DNA of 64,000 nt from Variovorax sp. RA8 (GCF_901827175.1 NZ_LR594662.1:372001-436000), one strand, 5' to 3'. Positions 28,102 through 38,531 are shown, counted from the stretch's first letter. Program-made: numbers and translations. Notes: a model not told the origin generated them from the letters alone.

Positions 28102-29012
28102 GATGGCGTGTCCTCCAGGATGCGGGAATGCCGATCATCCTCGCGGCCGTTCGTTCGTGCAAACGAGGACCACAAGGCCGCCAGCACGATCAGCGCCCCG
28201 CCGGCCCAGACGCGGGCATCCAGCGTGGCCGCGCTCAGCGCCACTGACGAGACGCTGGCGAACAGCACTTCCGACAGCATGATCACCGCGGTGGCGCTGG
28301 CCGCCAGCCGCGCGGCGCCGTACTGCAGGCAGATGTTGGCGAAGACGAAGCCGGCGCCCAGCAACACGGCCCACCCCGCCCATCCTGCAGCCGCCGGCAA
28401 TTGCAACGCCGGTGGCGCAATCGCGCCCAGCGCTGTGCCGACCGCCGCCGCCAGGCCCGCGACCAGCGCGCAGCCGCCGAACATGGCGAGCGCACGCGAT
28501 TCGCCAGGAGCGGCGCGCAGCCGGCGCAGCAGGATGTTGGTCACCGCGAAGCAGAAGCCGGCCGCCACGCCCAGCCAGTCGGGCAGGCTCGCCGGCACCG
28601 GCCAGTCGGTCCCGGGCGTCTTGAGCACGACACCCACGCCGGCCAGCGCGAGCGCCATGCGCGCGAGTGCCGAGGGGCGGGGCCGCTCGCCGAGGAAGAT
28701 CCAGGCCAGCAGCACGCTCCACAGCGGCATCAGGTAGAAGAGCAGCACGACGCGCACCACGTCCCCTTGCGTCACCGCCCAGTTGAAGCCCACGTTGGTG
28801 AAACCGGCCGCCACCCCCAGCAAGGTTAGCGCGGGCCATTGCGCGAAGGCCAGCCAGGCATGGCGGCGCAGCCATCCCATCGCCAGTGCGATCAAGGCAT
28901 GGATGAGCGCGGTGGCCCAGACCGGATGCAGCCCATGGGCCTCGATCTGGCGGAAGGGAAACCACGAGACGCCCCAGACGAAGGCGTTGAAGACGAGCGC
29001 TAGTGCGGGCAA
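28098..29012 (-). CDS. EamA/DMT-family transporter
   Basis: 304 codons with about ten hydrophobic helices in two homologous halves (each an EamA domain): first half from MPALALVFNAFVWGVSWFPF, second from SLPDWLGVAAGFCFAVTNIL. Proteins of this superfamily export metabolites or amino acids across the inner membrane; the substrate is unknown. It lies between lplT (12 bp upstream) and gpx (overlapping), forming a three-gene minus-strand run. Confidence 0.87.
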   Translation of the reverse strand: MPALALVFNAFVWGVSWFPFRQIEAHGLHPVWATALIHALIALAMGWLRRHAWLAFAQWPALTLLGVAAGFTNVGFNWAVTQGDVVRVVLLFYLMPLWSVLLAWIFLGERPRPSALARMALALAGVGVVLKTPGTDWPVPASLPDWLGVAAGFCFAVTNILLRRLRAAPGESRALAMFGGCALVAGLAAAVGTALGAIAPPALQLPAAAGWAGWAVLLGAGFVFANICLQYGAARLAASATAVIMLSEVLFASVSSVALSAATLDARVWAGGALIVLAALWSSFARTNGREDDRHSRILEDTPS

Positions 29013-29024
29013 GGCGGCAAAGGC

Positions 29025-30329
29025 TCAGTGATGCTTGTCGCTGCGGGCGATCGCGAGCAGGTGTTCGACCTCTTCGGGATAGCGCTGCAGGTTGTTGCGA
29101 TGCCATCGCTTGATGAGCCACATGAAGCCAGCCACCACCAGCCCGAAGGCGGTGATCGCCGCATACGCCGACAGCCCCAGGCCGGTGCAGGCGCTGTAGA
29201 AGGCGCCGAGGATCAGGATGCAGGCCTGCTCGTTGAAGTTCTGCACCGCGATCGAGCGGCCGGCGCCCATCAGGTTGTGGCCGCGATGCTGCAGCAGCGC
29301 ATTCATCGGCACCACCAGGAAGCCGCCCAGCCCGCCCAGCAGGATGAGGAAAGGCACCGCGACCCAGATGTTGCCGATGAAGTTCATCCCGATCACCAGG
29401 ATGCCCATGCCGATACCCAGCGGGATCACGCGCGTGGCCATGTCCAGGCGCATGCGCATCGACGCCACGATAGCGCCCACCGCGGTGCCGATCGCCACGA
29501 CGCCGGTCAGCGATGACGCCTGCGCCGTGCTGTAGCCCAGGGCCAGCGAAGCCCACGCCAGCACGATGTACTTGAGGTTGCCGCCGGCGCCCCAGAACAG
29601 CGTGGTGGTCGCCAGCGAGATCTGGCCCAGCTTGTCGCGCCACAGGCGCGAGTTGCAGTGCCAGAAGTCGGGCAGCAGCGCCAGCAGGTTGCGCAGCATG
29701 CCGTGCCGCGGATTGGCGCGCAGCGGCCGCATCTCGACGCCGGTGTCGGGGATGCGCGTGTTGAACCAGGCCGCGATGATGTAGATGAAGATCAGCGCCG
29801 CGATCGCTGCCTCGGGCGGGGTGTCGATGCCGGTGTCGAGCACCGGGAAGTCCAGCGCCAGCAACCGGGTCGACAGCGCATGCCCCACCAACTGCCCGCC
29901 GAGCACGATGCCCAGGATGATGGAGGCGATCGTCAGGCCCTCGATCCAGCCGTTGGCCTTGACCAGCTGCGAGGCCGGCAGCAGCTCGGTCAGGATGCCG
30001 TACTTGGCCGGCGAATAGGCTGCCGCCCCGAGGCCGACCACCGCATAGGCCAGCAGCGGGTGCGTGCCGAACAGCATCATCACGCAGCCGACCACCTTGA
30101 TCGCATTGCTGATGAACATGACGCGGCCCTTGGGCAGCGCATCGGCGAAGGCGCCGACCAGCGGCGCCAGCGCCACATAGAAGATGGTGAAGATCGGCAC
30201 CAGCGCGGCGCGCTGCCACTCGGCCGCGCCGCTGGTTCGCATCAATTCCACCGCCGCAACGAAAAGCGCGTTGTCGGCCAGCGACGAGAAGAACTGGGCC
30301 GACATGATCGTGTAGAAACCGCGCTTCAT
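29025..30329 (-). CDS. lplT: lysophospholipid transporter LplT
   Basis: 434 codons, MFS fold with about twelve helices. MKRGFYTIMSAQFFSSLADN and ALFVAAVELM are typical of LplT, with AFADALPKGRVMFISN and YSPAKYGILTELLPASQLVK as further family signatures. It flips lysophospholipids inward across the inner membrane for reacylation. It is divergent from alr across 157 bp, a neighbourhood that recurs in Burkholderiales. Confidence 0.92.
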   Translation of the reverse strand: MKRGFYTIMSAQFFSSLADNALFVAAVELMRTSGAAEWQRAALVPIFTIFYVALAPLVGAFADALPKGRVMFISNAIKVVGCVMMLFGTHPLLAYAVVGLGAAAYSPAKYGILTELLPASQLVKANGWIEGLTIASIILGIVLGGQLVGHALSTRLLALDFPVLDTGIDTPPEAAIAALIFIYIIAAWFNTRIPDTGVEMRPLRANPRHGMLRNLLALLPDFWHCNSRLWRDKLGQISLATTTLFWGAGGNLKYIVLAWASLALGYSTAQASSLTGVVAIGTAVGAIVASMRMRLDMATRVIPLGIGMGILVIGMNFIGNIWVAVPFLILLGGLGGFLVVPMNALLQHRGHNLMGAGRSIAVQNFNEQACILILGAFYSACTGLGLSAYAAITAFGLVVAGFMWLIKRWHRNNLQRYPEEVEHLLAIARSDKHH

Positions 30330-30486
30330 CGATGGGCTGGCTGGCCAGAGGGGCTGCTGGCAATAGTGGAAGTGGGCCGCGGTACTGGCGGAAATGCGCG
30401 GTTATAGCATGGGGGTGCAGTGTCAAAATGACGTCACGCCCCGTGTCGTCCGGGTGTTTGTCCTCATGTCCTGAACGGGTTTCGCC

Positions 30487-31575
30487 TTGCCTCGTCCGAT
30501 CCTCGCGACCATCCACAGCGCCGCCCTGGCGCACAACCTCGAGCGCGCGCGTCGCGCCGCCGTCGACGCCCGCGTCTGGGCAGTGGTCAAGGCCAATGCC
30601 TATGGCCACGGCATCGAGCGCGTGTTCGAGTCCTTCCGTGCCGCCGACGGCTTCGCGCTGCTCGACCTGGCCGAGGCCGAGCGCGTGCGCGCCCTCGGCT
30701 GGCGCGGCCCGGTGCTGCTGCTGGAAGGCGTGTTCGAGCCGCGCGACCTGGAGCTGTGCTCGCGCCTCGAGCTCTGGCACACCGTGCACTGCGACGCGCA
30801 GATCGACATGCTGGCCGCCCACAAGACCCAGGCGCCGCAGCGTGTGTTCCTCAAGATGAACTCGGGCATGAACCGCCTCGGCTTCCCGCCCGAACGTTTC
30901 CGCGCCGCCTGGACGCGCCTCGACGCGCTGCCGCAGGTCGACGAGATTTCGCTGATGACCCACTTCAGCGACGCCGACGGCGAGCGCGGCGTGGCCCACC
31001 AACTCGAGGTCTTCGAACGTTTCACGCGCGACCTGCCGGGCGAGCGCTCGGTCGCCAACAGCGCCGCCACCTTGCGCCATGCTGCCACGACGCGCGCCGA
31101 CTGGGTGCGCCCCGGCATCCTGCTGTACGGCAGCGCGCCCGACTTTCCCGCGCACGATGCGGCGCACTGGCAGCTGCAGCCGACGATGACGCTCTCCACG
31201 CGGCTGATCTCGGTGCAGACCCTGGCCGCGGGCGCGACCGTCGGCTATGGCTCGCGCTTCACCGCGGAAGGACCGCTCACCATCGGTGTCGCCGCGGTCG
31301 GCTATGCGGACGGCTACCCGCGCCACTGCGATACCGGCACGCCGGTGCTGGTGAACGGCGTGCGCACCCGGATGGTCGGCCGCGTCAGCATGGACATGAT
31401 CACCGTGGACCTCACCCCCGTGCCCGATGCGCGTTTCGGCACCGAGGTCACGCTGTGGGGGCGGGCCTCGAACGGCGCCGTGCTGCCCATCGACGAGGTC
31501 GCGCAGGCCGCGGGCACCGTGGGCTACGAGCTGATGTGCGCCGTGGCGCCGCGCGTGCCGGTGGCGGTGGACTGA
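30487..31575 (+). CDS. alr: alanine racemase
   Basis: 362 codons. The start is TTG 30487 (no ATG fits): translation gives [20 protein letters not shown], the correct N-terminus. The PLP-binding Lys is in [10 protein letters not shown] (about residue 35) and the second catalytic base Tyr is in [30 protein letters not shown] closes the C-terminal domain. It makes D-alanine for peptidoglycan. A membrane-protein gene follows 16 bp downstream. Confidence 0.95.
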   Translation: MPRPILATIHSAALAHNLERARRAAVDARVWAVVKANAYGHGIERVFESFRAADGFALLDLAEAERVRALGWRGPVLLLEGVFEPRDLELCSRLELWHTVHCDAQIDMLAAHKTQAPQRVFLKMNSGMNRLGFPPERFRAAWTRLDALPQVDEISLMTHFSDADGERGVAHQLEVFERFTRDLPGERSVANSAATLRHAATTRADWVRPGILLYGSAPDFPAHDAAHWQLQPTMTLSTRLISVQTLAAGATVGYGSRFTAEGPLTIGVAAVGYADGYPRHCDTGTPVLVNGVRTRMVGRVSMDMITVDLTPVPDARFGTEVTLWGRASNGAVLPIDEVAQAAGTVGYELMCAVAPRVPVAVD

Positions 31576-31591
31576 CCAAGGCGCTGGCCGC

Positions 31592-32323
31592 TTGAAGGTT
31601 CTGTCGAATTGGCGCTCCGTGCGCCTGTGGGAAACGCAGGTCGAGCGCGACCTGCATCGCGAGCACGACCTGCGCCTGCACGGCTTGCTGATCGGGACCT
31701 CGACGCTGCTGCTCATGTGGCTCTCGTCCTGGCTGCAGATGAAGGCCGGCGTCGAGTCGCTGGCGTTGCGCTACCTGCTCACGCTGGGCGTGGGCTACCT
31801 CGGGTACCTCTGGATCCTGCGCTGGTGGGCCACGATGCTGATCCGCAAGAACACGCAGTTCAATCCCGATCTGCCGGACCCGCAGATCGGCGACTGGCCC
31901 TCGGTCCGGGGCGGCACCAGCCCCACCGGCGCAGGGCATGGCGTCGGGGATCTGGCCGGCGGCGCCTTAGAGGCTGCGGCCGGGGCGGACGAGGGCGCCA
32001 TCGTCGTGGTGCCGGTGCTCGCCATTTTCCTGATCGGTGTAGCGCTCTTCTTCGGCGCCGGCGCGCTGGTGCTCCTGTACTTTAGCTCCGAGGCCCTGCT
32101 CGCCGTGGCGATCGAACTGGCCTTCGGCTACGTCACCGCCACCGCGGCGATGCGCGTGGCGCGCGAGGGCTGGCTCACCGCCGCGGTGCGGCTGACCTGG
32201 AAGCCGCTGCTGGGTGCGCTGCTTTGCGCGGTGCTGCTCGGCGCGGCGCTGGATCGGTTCATGCCGCAGGTGAATTCGCTGCCGGAGGCGGTGCGGGTGC
32301 TGCTGGGGCGGCACCGGGCATGA
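31592..32323 (+). CDS. uncharacterised inner-membrane protein
   Basis: 243 codons, apparently from TTG 31592. A basic N-terminal stretch (RSVRLWETQVERDLHREHDL) is followed by two helices (LHGLLIGTSTLLLMWLSSWL and LLTLGVGYLGYLWILRWWA), a Gly-rich loop with DPQIGDWPSVRGG, two helices around IVVVPVLAIFLIGVALFFGA and a further helix near the end. No family recognised. It is downstream of and co-directional with alr, and only 2 bp separate its stop from the convergent ketopantoate-reductase-like gene. Confidence 0.75.
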   Translation: MKVLSNWRSVRLWETQVERDLHREHDLRLHGLLIGTSTLLLMWLSSWLQMKAGVESLALRYLLTLGVGYLGYLWILRWWATMLIRKNTQFNPDLPDPQIGDWPSVRGGTSPTGAGHGVGDLAGGALEAAAGADEGAIVVVPVLAIFLIGVALFFGAGALVLLYFSSEALLAVAIELAFGYVTATAAMRVAREGWLTAAVRLTWKPLLGALLCAVLLGAALDRFMPQVNSLPEAVRVLLGRHRA

Positions 32324-32325
32324 AC

Positions 32326-33303
32326 TCAGTACAACCCCAGCCCCCGCGCCTGCAATCGCGCCAGCCCCAGCAACGCATCGGTAAAGGGCGTAGTCACGCC
32401 TGCACGCTGCCCTAGTTCGCGCACCACCGACACCAGTGCATCGAGCTCGACCGGCCGATGCGCCTCCACATCCTGCAGCATCGAAGTCTTGAACGCGCCC
32501 AGCCTGCGCGTGACCGCGTGCCGGTCCTCGGGGCTCTCGGCGATCGGGATGCCGATGCGCTCGCCGATCTCGCGCGCCTCCAGCATGATGGTGGAGATGA
32601 AGCCGCGCACCAGCTCGTCGTTGAGGATGAGGTCGGTGGTGGCGCCGGTCAGCGCGCTGATCGGGTTGACCGTCATGTTGCCCCAGAGCTTGTACCAGAC
32701 GTCCTTCTGGATCTGCGCCGACAGGCGGGCCTCGAAGCCGGCCTGCTTCAACAGCGCCTCGAGCCGCTGCGCGCGTGGCGTGGCCTCGCCGGAAGGCTCT
32801 CCGATGATCAGGCCGTTGCCGAAGTGATGGCGGACCACGCCGGGTCCGTCGAGCGAGCAGCTGGCATGCACCACGCCGCCGATCACATGGCGCGCAGGAA
32901 TGGCGGCGTCGATCTTCCCGCCCGGGTCCACCGCCTCCAGCTGCGTGCCGGCGAGCGGGCCGCCGAAACCGCCCTGCAGGAACCACCACGGCACGCCGTT
33001 CATCGCGGTCAACACGAGGGTGTCGGGCCCGATCAACGGCGCGATCCGCGCGGCGACCGCGGGCAGGGCAGGGGCCTTCACCGCGATCACCACCAGGTCC
33101 TGCACGCCCAGCTCGGCCGGGTCGGCCACCGCATGGACCGCGACGCGCGTGCGCTGGTCGCCGCGCACCAGGGCCAAGCCTTCGCGCTGCAGGGCTTCGA
33201 GCGTCGCGCCACGCGCCACCACGTTGAGACGGCAGCCCGCCTGCGCGAGACCGACGCCGATCCAACCGCCGATCGCGCCGGCGCCGTAGATGCAGACTTT
33301 CAT
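32326..33303 (-). CDS. 2-dehydropantoate 2-reductase-like (ApbA/PanE) oxidoreductase
   Basis: 325 codons from ATG 33303. The N-terminal Rossmann motif is MKVCIYGAGAIGGWIGVGLA, followed by VIAVKAPALPAVAARIAPLI and TAMNGVPWWFL. The ApbA_C helical domain carries the catalytic Lys in IQKDVWYKLWGNMTVNPISAL. The family reduces ketopantoate or related 2-keto acids with NADPH. As the last gene of the catabolic cluster it more probably handles a 2-keto acid intermediate than pantothenate synthesis; that is inference. Confidence 0.85.
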   Translation of the reverse strand: MKVCIYGAGAIGGWIGVGLAQAGCRLNVVARGATLEALQREGLALVRGDQRTRVAVHAVADPAELGVQDLVVIAVKAPALPAVAARIAPLIGPDTLVLTAMNGVPWWFLQGGFGGPLAGTQLEAVDPGGKIDAAIPARHVIGGVVHASCSLDGPGVVRHHFGNGLIIGEPSGEATPRAQRLEALLKQAGFEARLSAQIQKDVWYKLWGNMTVNPISALTGATTDLILNDELVRGFISTIMLEAREIGERIGIPIAESPEDRHAVTRRLGAFKTSMLQDVEAHRPVELDALVSVVRELGQRAGVTTPFTDALLGLARLQARGLGLY

Positions 33304-33313
33304 CGCTGTCCGC

Positions 33314-34102
33314 TCAGTGCTTGTAGGAATCGTCGATGCGATCGACCTGCCGCACCAGCGCGTCGAACACGTCCTGCCCACCGCCGTGCTTCGGGTTGAA
33401 CTGCAGCGCGTCGCGAGTGCACTTGCGCGCGATGTCCTCCGAGACGGGGATCGGCGTGCCCATCGACAGGGTGGCCATCTGGATCTCGCAGGCGCGCTGC
33501 AGGGTCCAGAGAATGGCGAAGGTCTGCGGCAGCGTCTGGCCCCATGCCAGCAGGCCATGGTTGCGCAGGATGACGGCCGGCCGGTTGCCGATGCTCTTCA
33601 GCAGGCGCGGCCCTTCGTCGGCATGGATGGTGATGCCCTCGAAGTCGTGGTAGGCCACCATGTCGTGCAGCTGGGCAGTGTAGAAGTTGGTCTGCTGCAG
33701 GCCACCCTGCAGGCAGGCCACGGCCACGCCGGCCGTGGTGTGCGTGTGCATCACGCAATGCGCATCGGGCAGGCCGTCGTGAATGGCGGCATGCACGGTG
33801 AAGCCGGCGGGGTTGACCGGATGGCGCGAGCCGTCGAGCACCTTGCCCTGCAGGTCGATCTTCACCAGGTTGCTGGCGGTGACCTCGCTGTAGTGCAGGC
33901 CGAAGGGGTTGATCAGGAACTGCTTCTCGCCACCCGTCCCGCTGTCGGGCAGCCGCACCGTGATGTGGTTGTAGATCATCTCGGTCCAGCCCAGCATCGC
34001 GAACACGCGGTAGCAGGCGGCCAGTTGCAGGCGCGCCTCCTGTTCGTCGGGATGGATGGCGGGACGGGCCGGGGTGGCCGGCGTGGCGAATGGCGTGTTC
34101 AT
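33314..34102 (-). CDS. class II aldolase/adducin family protein
   Basis: 262 codons. The zinc-binding His residues are in HCVMHTHTTAGVAVACLQGG and in AVILRNHGLLAWG; NHITVRLP and FLINPFGLHYSEVTASNLVK are typical of the adducin-like branch. It could be an aldolase or decarboxylase on a phosphorylated or hydroxy-keto substrate. It lies between a Bug receptor gene and the PanE-like gene on the same strand, suggesting a sub-pathway appended to the hpa cluster. Confidence 0.87.
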   Translation of the reverse strand: MNTPFATPATPARPAIHPDEQEARLQLAACYRVFAMLGWTEMIYNHITVRLPDSGTGGEKQFLINPFGLHYSEVTASNLVKIDLQGKVLDGSRHPVNPAGFTVHAAIHDGLPDAHCVMHTHTTAGVAVACLQGGLQQTNFYTAQLHDMVAYHDFEGITIHADEGPRLLKSIGNRPAVILRNHGLLAWGQTLPQTFAILWTLQRACEIQMATLSMGTPIPVSEDIARKCTRDALQFNPKHGGGQDVFDALVRQVDRIDDSYKH

Positions 34103-34121
34103 CGGCAGTTCCTTTGCATAT

Positions 34122-35114
34122 CTAGCCCTCTGCGGTGAAGCCGATCTGCTTCACGATCGGGGCCCACTTGGCGGTGTCTTTCTTGATCAGCTCGGTCAGC
34201 TCCCCCGGCGTGGAGGACATCGCCTCCAGACCGAATGTGGCAAGCCCGTCGATCACGTCCTTCTGCGCCAGCGCCGTCTTCATGGCCGCATTGGCACGCG
34301 CCACCACCTCGGGTGACGCCTTGGCCGGCAGCAGGAAGGCGAACCATTCGCTGTGCGTGACGTTCTTGACGCCCTGTTCCTCGAAGGTGGGCACGTCCGG
34401 CGCGAAGCGGCTGCGCTTGGCACCGGAGACGCCCAGGATGCGTACCTTGCCCGAGGCCAGGTGCTGGGTGATGTCGCCGATCGGGCCCGACACTGCCGCC
34501 ACGTTGCCGCCCAGCAGGTCCAGCATGGCCGGTTGCGTGCCGCGGTAGGCCGCGTGCTTGAGATCCACGCCAGCGTTCTTGCCGAGCAGCGCGCCGATGA
34601 AGTGCGGCGTGGAGCCGGCCGCGGGCGATCCGTAGTTGGCGCCTTCGGGATGGGCCTTGGCCCAGGCGAGGTACTCGGGCACCGATTTCACCGAGGCCGG
34701 CACGGCCGGCCCGACGGCAAAGCCGAAGTCGAACTGGCAGGCGATCGTCAGCGGCGTGAGGTCCACCAGCGGGTCGTAGGGCAGCTTCTTGTAGATGTGC
34801 GGATAGATGGTGAGGATGGAGGTCGGCGTCTGCAGGATCGTCGCGCCATCGGCCGGCTGGCCCTTGACGTAGGTGACGGCGATCTGGCCGCCCGCACCGG
34901 TGCGGTTCTCCACCACCACGGCCTTGCCGTAGTCGGGCTGGAGGCGGCTCGCGACGCGGCGGCACAGGGTGTCGGAGGTGCCGCCGGCCGCGAAGCCGGT
35001 GATCAGGCGCGCGGTCTCGAAGGGCTGCGCCTGGGCGAAGGCGTGCTGGCCCAGGCTGGCGAGCAGGGCGGAGGCACCGGTGGTCTGCAGCAAGTGGCGG
35101 CGGGTGATGGTCAT
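34122..35114 (-). CDS. tripartite tricarboxylate transporter receptor (Bug family)
   Basis: 330 codons. A TAT-like signal (MTITRRHLLQTTGASALLAS) precedes the Bug core PFETARLITGFAAGGTSDTL, AVVVENRTGAGGQIAVTYVK and a C-terminal lobe with GLEAMSSTPGELTELIKKDT. It binds an organic acid in the periplasm. No tctAB genes are near. It sits between the dehydratase and the class II aldolase, so its ligand may be the substrate of that branch. Confidence 0.9.
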   Translation of the reverse strand: MTITRRHLLQTTGASALLASLGQHAFAQAQPFETARLITGFAAGGTSDTLCRRVASRLQPDYGKAVVVENRTGAGGQIAVTYVKGQPADGATILQTPTSILTIYPHIYKKLPYDPLVDLTPLTIACQFDFGFAVGPAVPASVKSVPEYLAWAKAHPEGANYGSPAAGSTPHFIGALLGKNAGVDLKHAAYRGTQPAMLDLLGGNVAAVSGPIGDITQHLASGKVRILGVSGAKRSRFAPDVPTFEEQGVKNVTHSEWFAFLLPAKASPEVVARANAAMKTALAQKDVIDGLATFGLEAMSSTPGELTELIKKDTAKWAPIVKQIGFTAEG

Positions 35115-35142
35115 GATGTGGGAGTCTCCGTGTGAGGGCGTT

Positions 35143-36864
35143 TCAGGATTCGTCGCGCAGCCAGGTGACTGCGCCCGAATGGGTCACGGCGCCCTGATGG
35201 CTGGGGCGCACGGTGAGCGCGTATTTTTCCAGCAAGCCGGTGTGCCGTACCCCCGCGTTTACCTGACGTCCGGCCAGCCGCGCCGCGATCTCCCCGTTGC
35301 TCAGTTCGACCGTGATGCTGCGCGCCTCGGCACGCGCATCGATGGCGACGATGTCGCCGTCGCGCAAGGCCGCAATGGGGCCGCCAGCGGCCGCCTCCGG
35401 CCCCGCGTAGCCGATGCACAGGCCGCGCGTCGCGCCGGAGAAGCGGCCGTCGGTCAGGAGCGCGACCTTGTCGCCCATGCCCTGGCCGTAGAGCAGGGCG
35501 GTGATGCCCAGCATCTCGCGCATGCCGGGGCTGCCCTTGGGGCCTTCGTTGCGGATCACGATCACGTCGCCGGCCTGGTAGCGGCGGTTCTGCACGGCGG
35601 CCTGCGCTTCTTCCTCCGACTCGAAGACGCGCGCCGGGCCGCGGTGGACCAGTGTCTTCAGGCCCGCGGTCTTGAGCAGGGCGCCGTCCGGGCACAGGTT
35701 GCCCTTCAGCACGGCGAGGCCGCCGTCGCGCGTGATCGGGTCCCCGGCCTTGCGCACCACCCGGCCATCGGGCGCGGGCGCATCGGCCACTTCCTCCGCC
35801 AGCGTGCGGCCGGTGAAGGTGAGCGCGTCGCCATGCAGGTAGCCCTGTTCGAGCAGCGTGCGCAGGATCACGCCGGCGCCGCCGATGTAGAACACATCGC
35901 GCGCCAGGTACTGCCCGCCCGGGCGCAGGTCGGCGACGAGCGGCGTGCGCGCGAAGACCTCCGCCACGTCGTCGAGGTGGAACTTGATGCCGGCCTCGTG
36001 CGCGATGGCCGGCAGATGCAGCGCCGCATTGGTCGAGCCGCCGGTGGCCGAGACCAGGGCGCAGGCGTTCTCCAGCGCCTGGCGCGTCACGATGTCGCGC
36101 GGCAGCGGGCCCTCGCCCATGACGGCCTTCATCAGCTGCCGCGCCGCGCGGCGCATCAGCGGCGCGCGCTCGCTGAACACGGCCGGCACCATGCTGGAGC
36201 CGATCGGCGCCAGCCCCAGCGCCTCCGACACCATGCCCATGGTGTTGGCGGTGAACTGGCCGGCGCAGGCGCCGGCGGTGGGCAGGCAGGCGCGGCTCAT
36301 GGCGTCGAGCTCTTCGTGCGTCGCGTCGCCGGCGAGCACCTTGCCGATGGTCTCGTAGGTGTCGACCACGTTGAGGTCGCGGCCGTCCGGCCCCGGCATC
36401 TGGCCGGGCAGGGCCGAGCCGCCGTGCACGAACACGCCGGGCACGTTGCAGCGGACCATGCCCATCATCAGGCCGGGCAGGTTCTTGTCGCAGGCGCCGA
36501 TGGCGAAGATGCCGTCCCACTGGTGGCCGCGGGTGGACGCTTCCACGCTGTCGGCGATCAGCTCGCGCGAGATCAACGAGAAGCGCATGCCCGAGTGCGC
36601 CATCGTCAGGCCGTCGCTCACCGACACCACCGGGCACTCGTGCGGCGTGCCGCCGCCGGCGTAGATGCCGGTCTTGGCATGCTGCGCCTGCTCGCGCAGG
36701 TTGAGGTTGCAGGGGCTCATCTCGCCGCCGGTGTGGAACACGCCGATATGCGGGCGCGCGATGTCCTCGTCGTCCTGGCCCAGCGCATGCAGGAAGCTGC
36801 GCGTGGTGGCGCGGATGGTGCCCTCGCGGATGATTGCGGAGCGGAAGCGTTTGGATTCGGTCAC
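35143..36864 (-). CDS. IlvD/Edd family dehydratase
   Basis: 573 codons from GTG 36864, which overlaps the stop of a 13-codon repeat-derived ORF as GTGA. Cluster-binding Cys residues are seen in [29 protein letters not shown] and [18 protein letters not shown]; the domain end has [20 protein letters not shown] and [18 protein letters not shown]. Members dehydrate dihydroxy acids (IlvD) or aldonates (6-phosphogluconate, xylonate, arabonate). A pairing with the HpaI aldolase and class II aldolase suggests sugar-acid or 2-keto-3-deoxy acid breakdown rather than valine synthesis (inference). Confidence 0.88.
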   Translation of the reverse strand: MTESKRFRSAIIREGTIRATTRSFLHALGQDDEDIARPHIGVFHTGGEMSPCNLNLREQAQHAKTGIYAGGGTPHECPVVSVSDGLTMAHSGMRFSLISRELIADSVEASTRGHQWDGIFAIGACDKNLPGLMMGMVRCNVPGVFVHGGSALPGQMPGPDGRDLNVVDTYETIGKVLAGDATHEELDAMSRACLPTAGACAGQFTANTMGMVSEALGLAPIGSSMVPAVFSERAPLMRRAARQLMKAVMGEGPLPRDIVTRQALENACALVSATGGSTNAALHLPAIAHEAGIKFHLDDVAEVFARTPLVADLRPGGQYLARDVFYIGGAGVILRTLLEQGYLHGDALTFTGRTLAEEVADAPAPDGRVVRKAGDPITRDGGLAVLKGNLCPDGALLKTAGLKTLVHRGPARVFESEEEAQAAVQNRRYQAGDVIVIRNEGPKGSPGMREMLGITALLYGQGMGDKVALLTDGRFSGATRGLCIGYAGPEAAAGGPIAALRDGDIVAIDARAEARSITVELSNGEIAARLAGRQVNAGVRHTGLLEKYALTVRPSHQGAVTHSGAVTWLRDES

Positions 36865-36902
36865 TGGAGTACCTTCGCCTTGGGAGCGGCCCTGCGGCTC
36901 AT
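36861..36902 (-). repeat. MSRTA coupling element, internally deleted copy B, with 13-codon ORF
   Basis: ATG 36902 reads [13 protein letters not shown] and stops at TGA 36863-36861, overlapping the GTG start of the dehydratase. Compared with the 60-bp unit, 22 bp are missing between two direct GAAGGCGAA copies, which shifts the frame so the element terminates instead of fusing to the next gene. It lies 4 bp after the hpaI stop. Confidence 0.75.
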
Positions 36903-36906
36903 GATG

Positions 36907-37716
36907 TCAATACGTCCCGCCCGCAGGCGTCGGCTTCGGGCCGCCCCTGAAGCGGGCGGCCAGCGCATTGGTGCTGCGCACCAGGAGGTTGGTGTCCAGG
37001 CCGACCGCGACGAAGAGGGCACCCAGGTCCAGGTACCTCTGCGCCAGCGCCTCGTCGGGCGTCAGGATGCCGGCGGCCTTGCCGGCCCGCTGGATGCGCG
37101 CGATGGCGTCCTCGATGGCGGCCTGCACCTCGGCATGGTTCGAGTCGCCGACATGGCCGAGCGAGGCCGACAGGTCGGCCGGCCCGATGAAGACGCCATC
37201 GACGCCGTCGACGGCGGCAATCGCATCCAGGTTCGCCAGCGCTTCGCGCGACTCTGCCTGCACCAGCAGGCACACCTGCGAGTTGGCCTCCCTGGCATAG
37301 GCCGGGTAGCGGCCCCAGCGCGAGGCGCGCGCGCCGCCCATGCCGCGAAGGCCCTGCGGCGGGTAGCGCATGGCGCGCACGAGGGCCTTCGCCTGCTCGG
37401 GCGTGTCGACCATCGGCACCAGCAGGGTCTGCACGCCGAGGTCCAGGTACTGCTTGATCAGCGCCGTGCCTGCGTCGCCGTGGCCCACCGGAACGCGCGC
37501 GATGGCGTTCACGCCCGGATAAGCCGCAATGGCTTGCGCCTGCTGCAGCACGCTGCGCAGGCCATTGGGCGAATGCTCGCCGTCGATGAGCAGCCAGTCG
37601 AAGCCGGCGCCGGCACAGATCTCCGTGCTGTAGGCGTCGGCCAGGCCGAGCCACAGGCCGATCTGCGTGCGCTTCTCGGCCAGGGCCTGCTTGAAGGGAT
37701 TGGTGGGGGTTTGCAT
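36907..37716 (-). CDS. hpaI: HpcH/HpaI aldolase (4-hydroxy-2-oxoheptane-1,7-dioate aldolase)
   Basis: 269 codons from ATG 37716; the frame is open further upstream into hpa[72 protein letters not shown] and [14 protein letters not shown] are diagnostic HpaI motifs including the metal-binding Glu/Asp and catalytic Arg/His. It is the last step of homoprotocatechuate meta-cleavage: class II retro-aldol to pyruvate and succinate semialdehyde. Ten bases separate it from hpaH. Confidence 0.93.
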   Translation of the reverse strand: MQTPTNPFKQALAEKRTQIGLWLGLADAYSTEICAGAGFDWLLIDGEHSPNGLRSVLQQAQAIAAYPGVNAIARVPVGHGDAGTALIKQYLDLGVQTLLVPMVDTPEQAKALVRAMRYPPQGLRGMGGARASRWGRYPAYAREANSQVCLLVQAESREALANLDAIAAVDGVDGVFIGPADLSASLGHVGDSNHAEVQAAIEDAIARIQRAGKAAGILTPDEALAQRYLDLGALFVAVGLDTNLLVRSTNALAARFRGGPKPTPAGGTY

Positions 37717-37726
37717 GGTGTTCCTT

Positions 37727-38530
37727 TCAAACAAGACGGAAGGCGATGGAGCCCAAGGGGCCGTAGTCTGCATGGAAGGTGTCGCCCGGCCTGGCGGTGG
37801 TCGGCCGCGTGAAGGAGCCGCCCAGCACCACCTCGCCCGCCTCCAGGCACTCACCCCACGGCGCGAGCTTGTTGGCCAGCCAGGCCACGCCGGTGGCCGG
37901 ATGGTTGAGCACGGCCGCGGCCAGGCCCGACTCCTCGATCACGCCATTCTTGTAGAGCAGGGCGCCGACCCAGCGCAGGTCCACCGCATCGGGCTTCACC
38001 GGGCGGCCGCCGGTCACGATGCCCGCATTGGCCGCGTTGTCGGCGATGGTGTCGAAGACCTTGCGCATGGCGCCGGTCTCGCGGTCGAGCTGCTCGATGC
38101 GCGCATCGATGATCTCGATGGCCGGCACCACGTAGTCGGTGGCGGCGAGCACCTCGAAGATGCTGACGTTGGGCCCCTGCAGCCGCTTGCCCAGGACGAA
38201 GGCGAGCTCGACCTCGATGCGCGGCGCGATGAAGCGGGTGAAGGGGATGTCCCCGCCCTGCTCGAAGAACATGTCGTCCAGCAGCGTGCCGTAGTCCGGC
38301 TCGGTGATCTGGCTGGCCTGCTGCATGGCGCGCGAGGTCAGGCCGATCTTGTGGCCCTTGACCACGCGGCCTTCGGCCAGCTTGGTCTTCACCCATTCGC
38401 GCGAGATCGCGTAGCCGTCCTCGACCGTCATCCCGGGATGGCGCATCGAGAAATGCCGCAGCTGCACGCGCGACTTCTCGCTTTCGTGCAGCTCGGCCGC
38501 GAGTTGCTGGATCAGCTTCTTGTCGAGCAT
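37727..38530 (-). CDS. hpaH: 2-oxo-hept-4-ene-1,7-dioate hydratase HpaH
   Basis: 267 codons from ATG 38530. [40 protein letters not shown] and [20 protein letters not shown] match HpaH, a FAH-superfamily hydratase (MhpD-like) needing Mg2+; [15 protein letters not shown] has the metal-binding acidic residue. It hydrates the dienoate formed after decarboxylation, feeding HpaI downstream. It starts one base after the hpaF stop region (38532), so the two are tightly coupled. Confidence 0.93.
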   Translation of the reverse strand: MLDKKLIQQLAAELHESEKSRVQLRHFSMRHPGMTVEDGYAISREWVKTKLAEGRVVKGHKIGLTSRAMQQASQITEPDYGTLLDDMFFEQGGDIPFTRFIAPRIEVELAFVLGKRLQGPNVSIFEVLAATDYVVPAIEIIDARIEQLDRETGAMRKVFDTIADNAANAGIVTGGRPVKPDAVDLRWVGALLYKNGVIEESGLAAAVLNHPATGVAWLANKLAPWGECLEAGEVVLGGSFTRPTTARPGDTFHADYGPLGSIAFRLV

Positions 38531-38531
38531 G

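Noticed and set aside
35143..36864. Assignment as ilvD for valine/isoleucine synthesis
   Set aside because: Catabolic neighbours and Bug receptor argue for an aldonate or dihydroxy-acid dehydratase; sequence alone cannot settle it, so no symbol was given.
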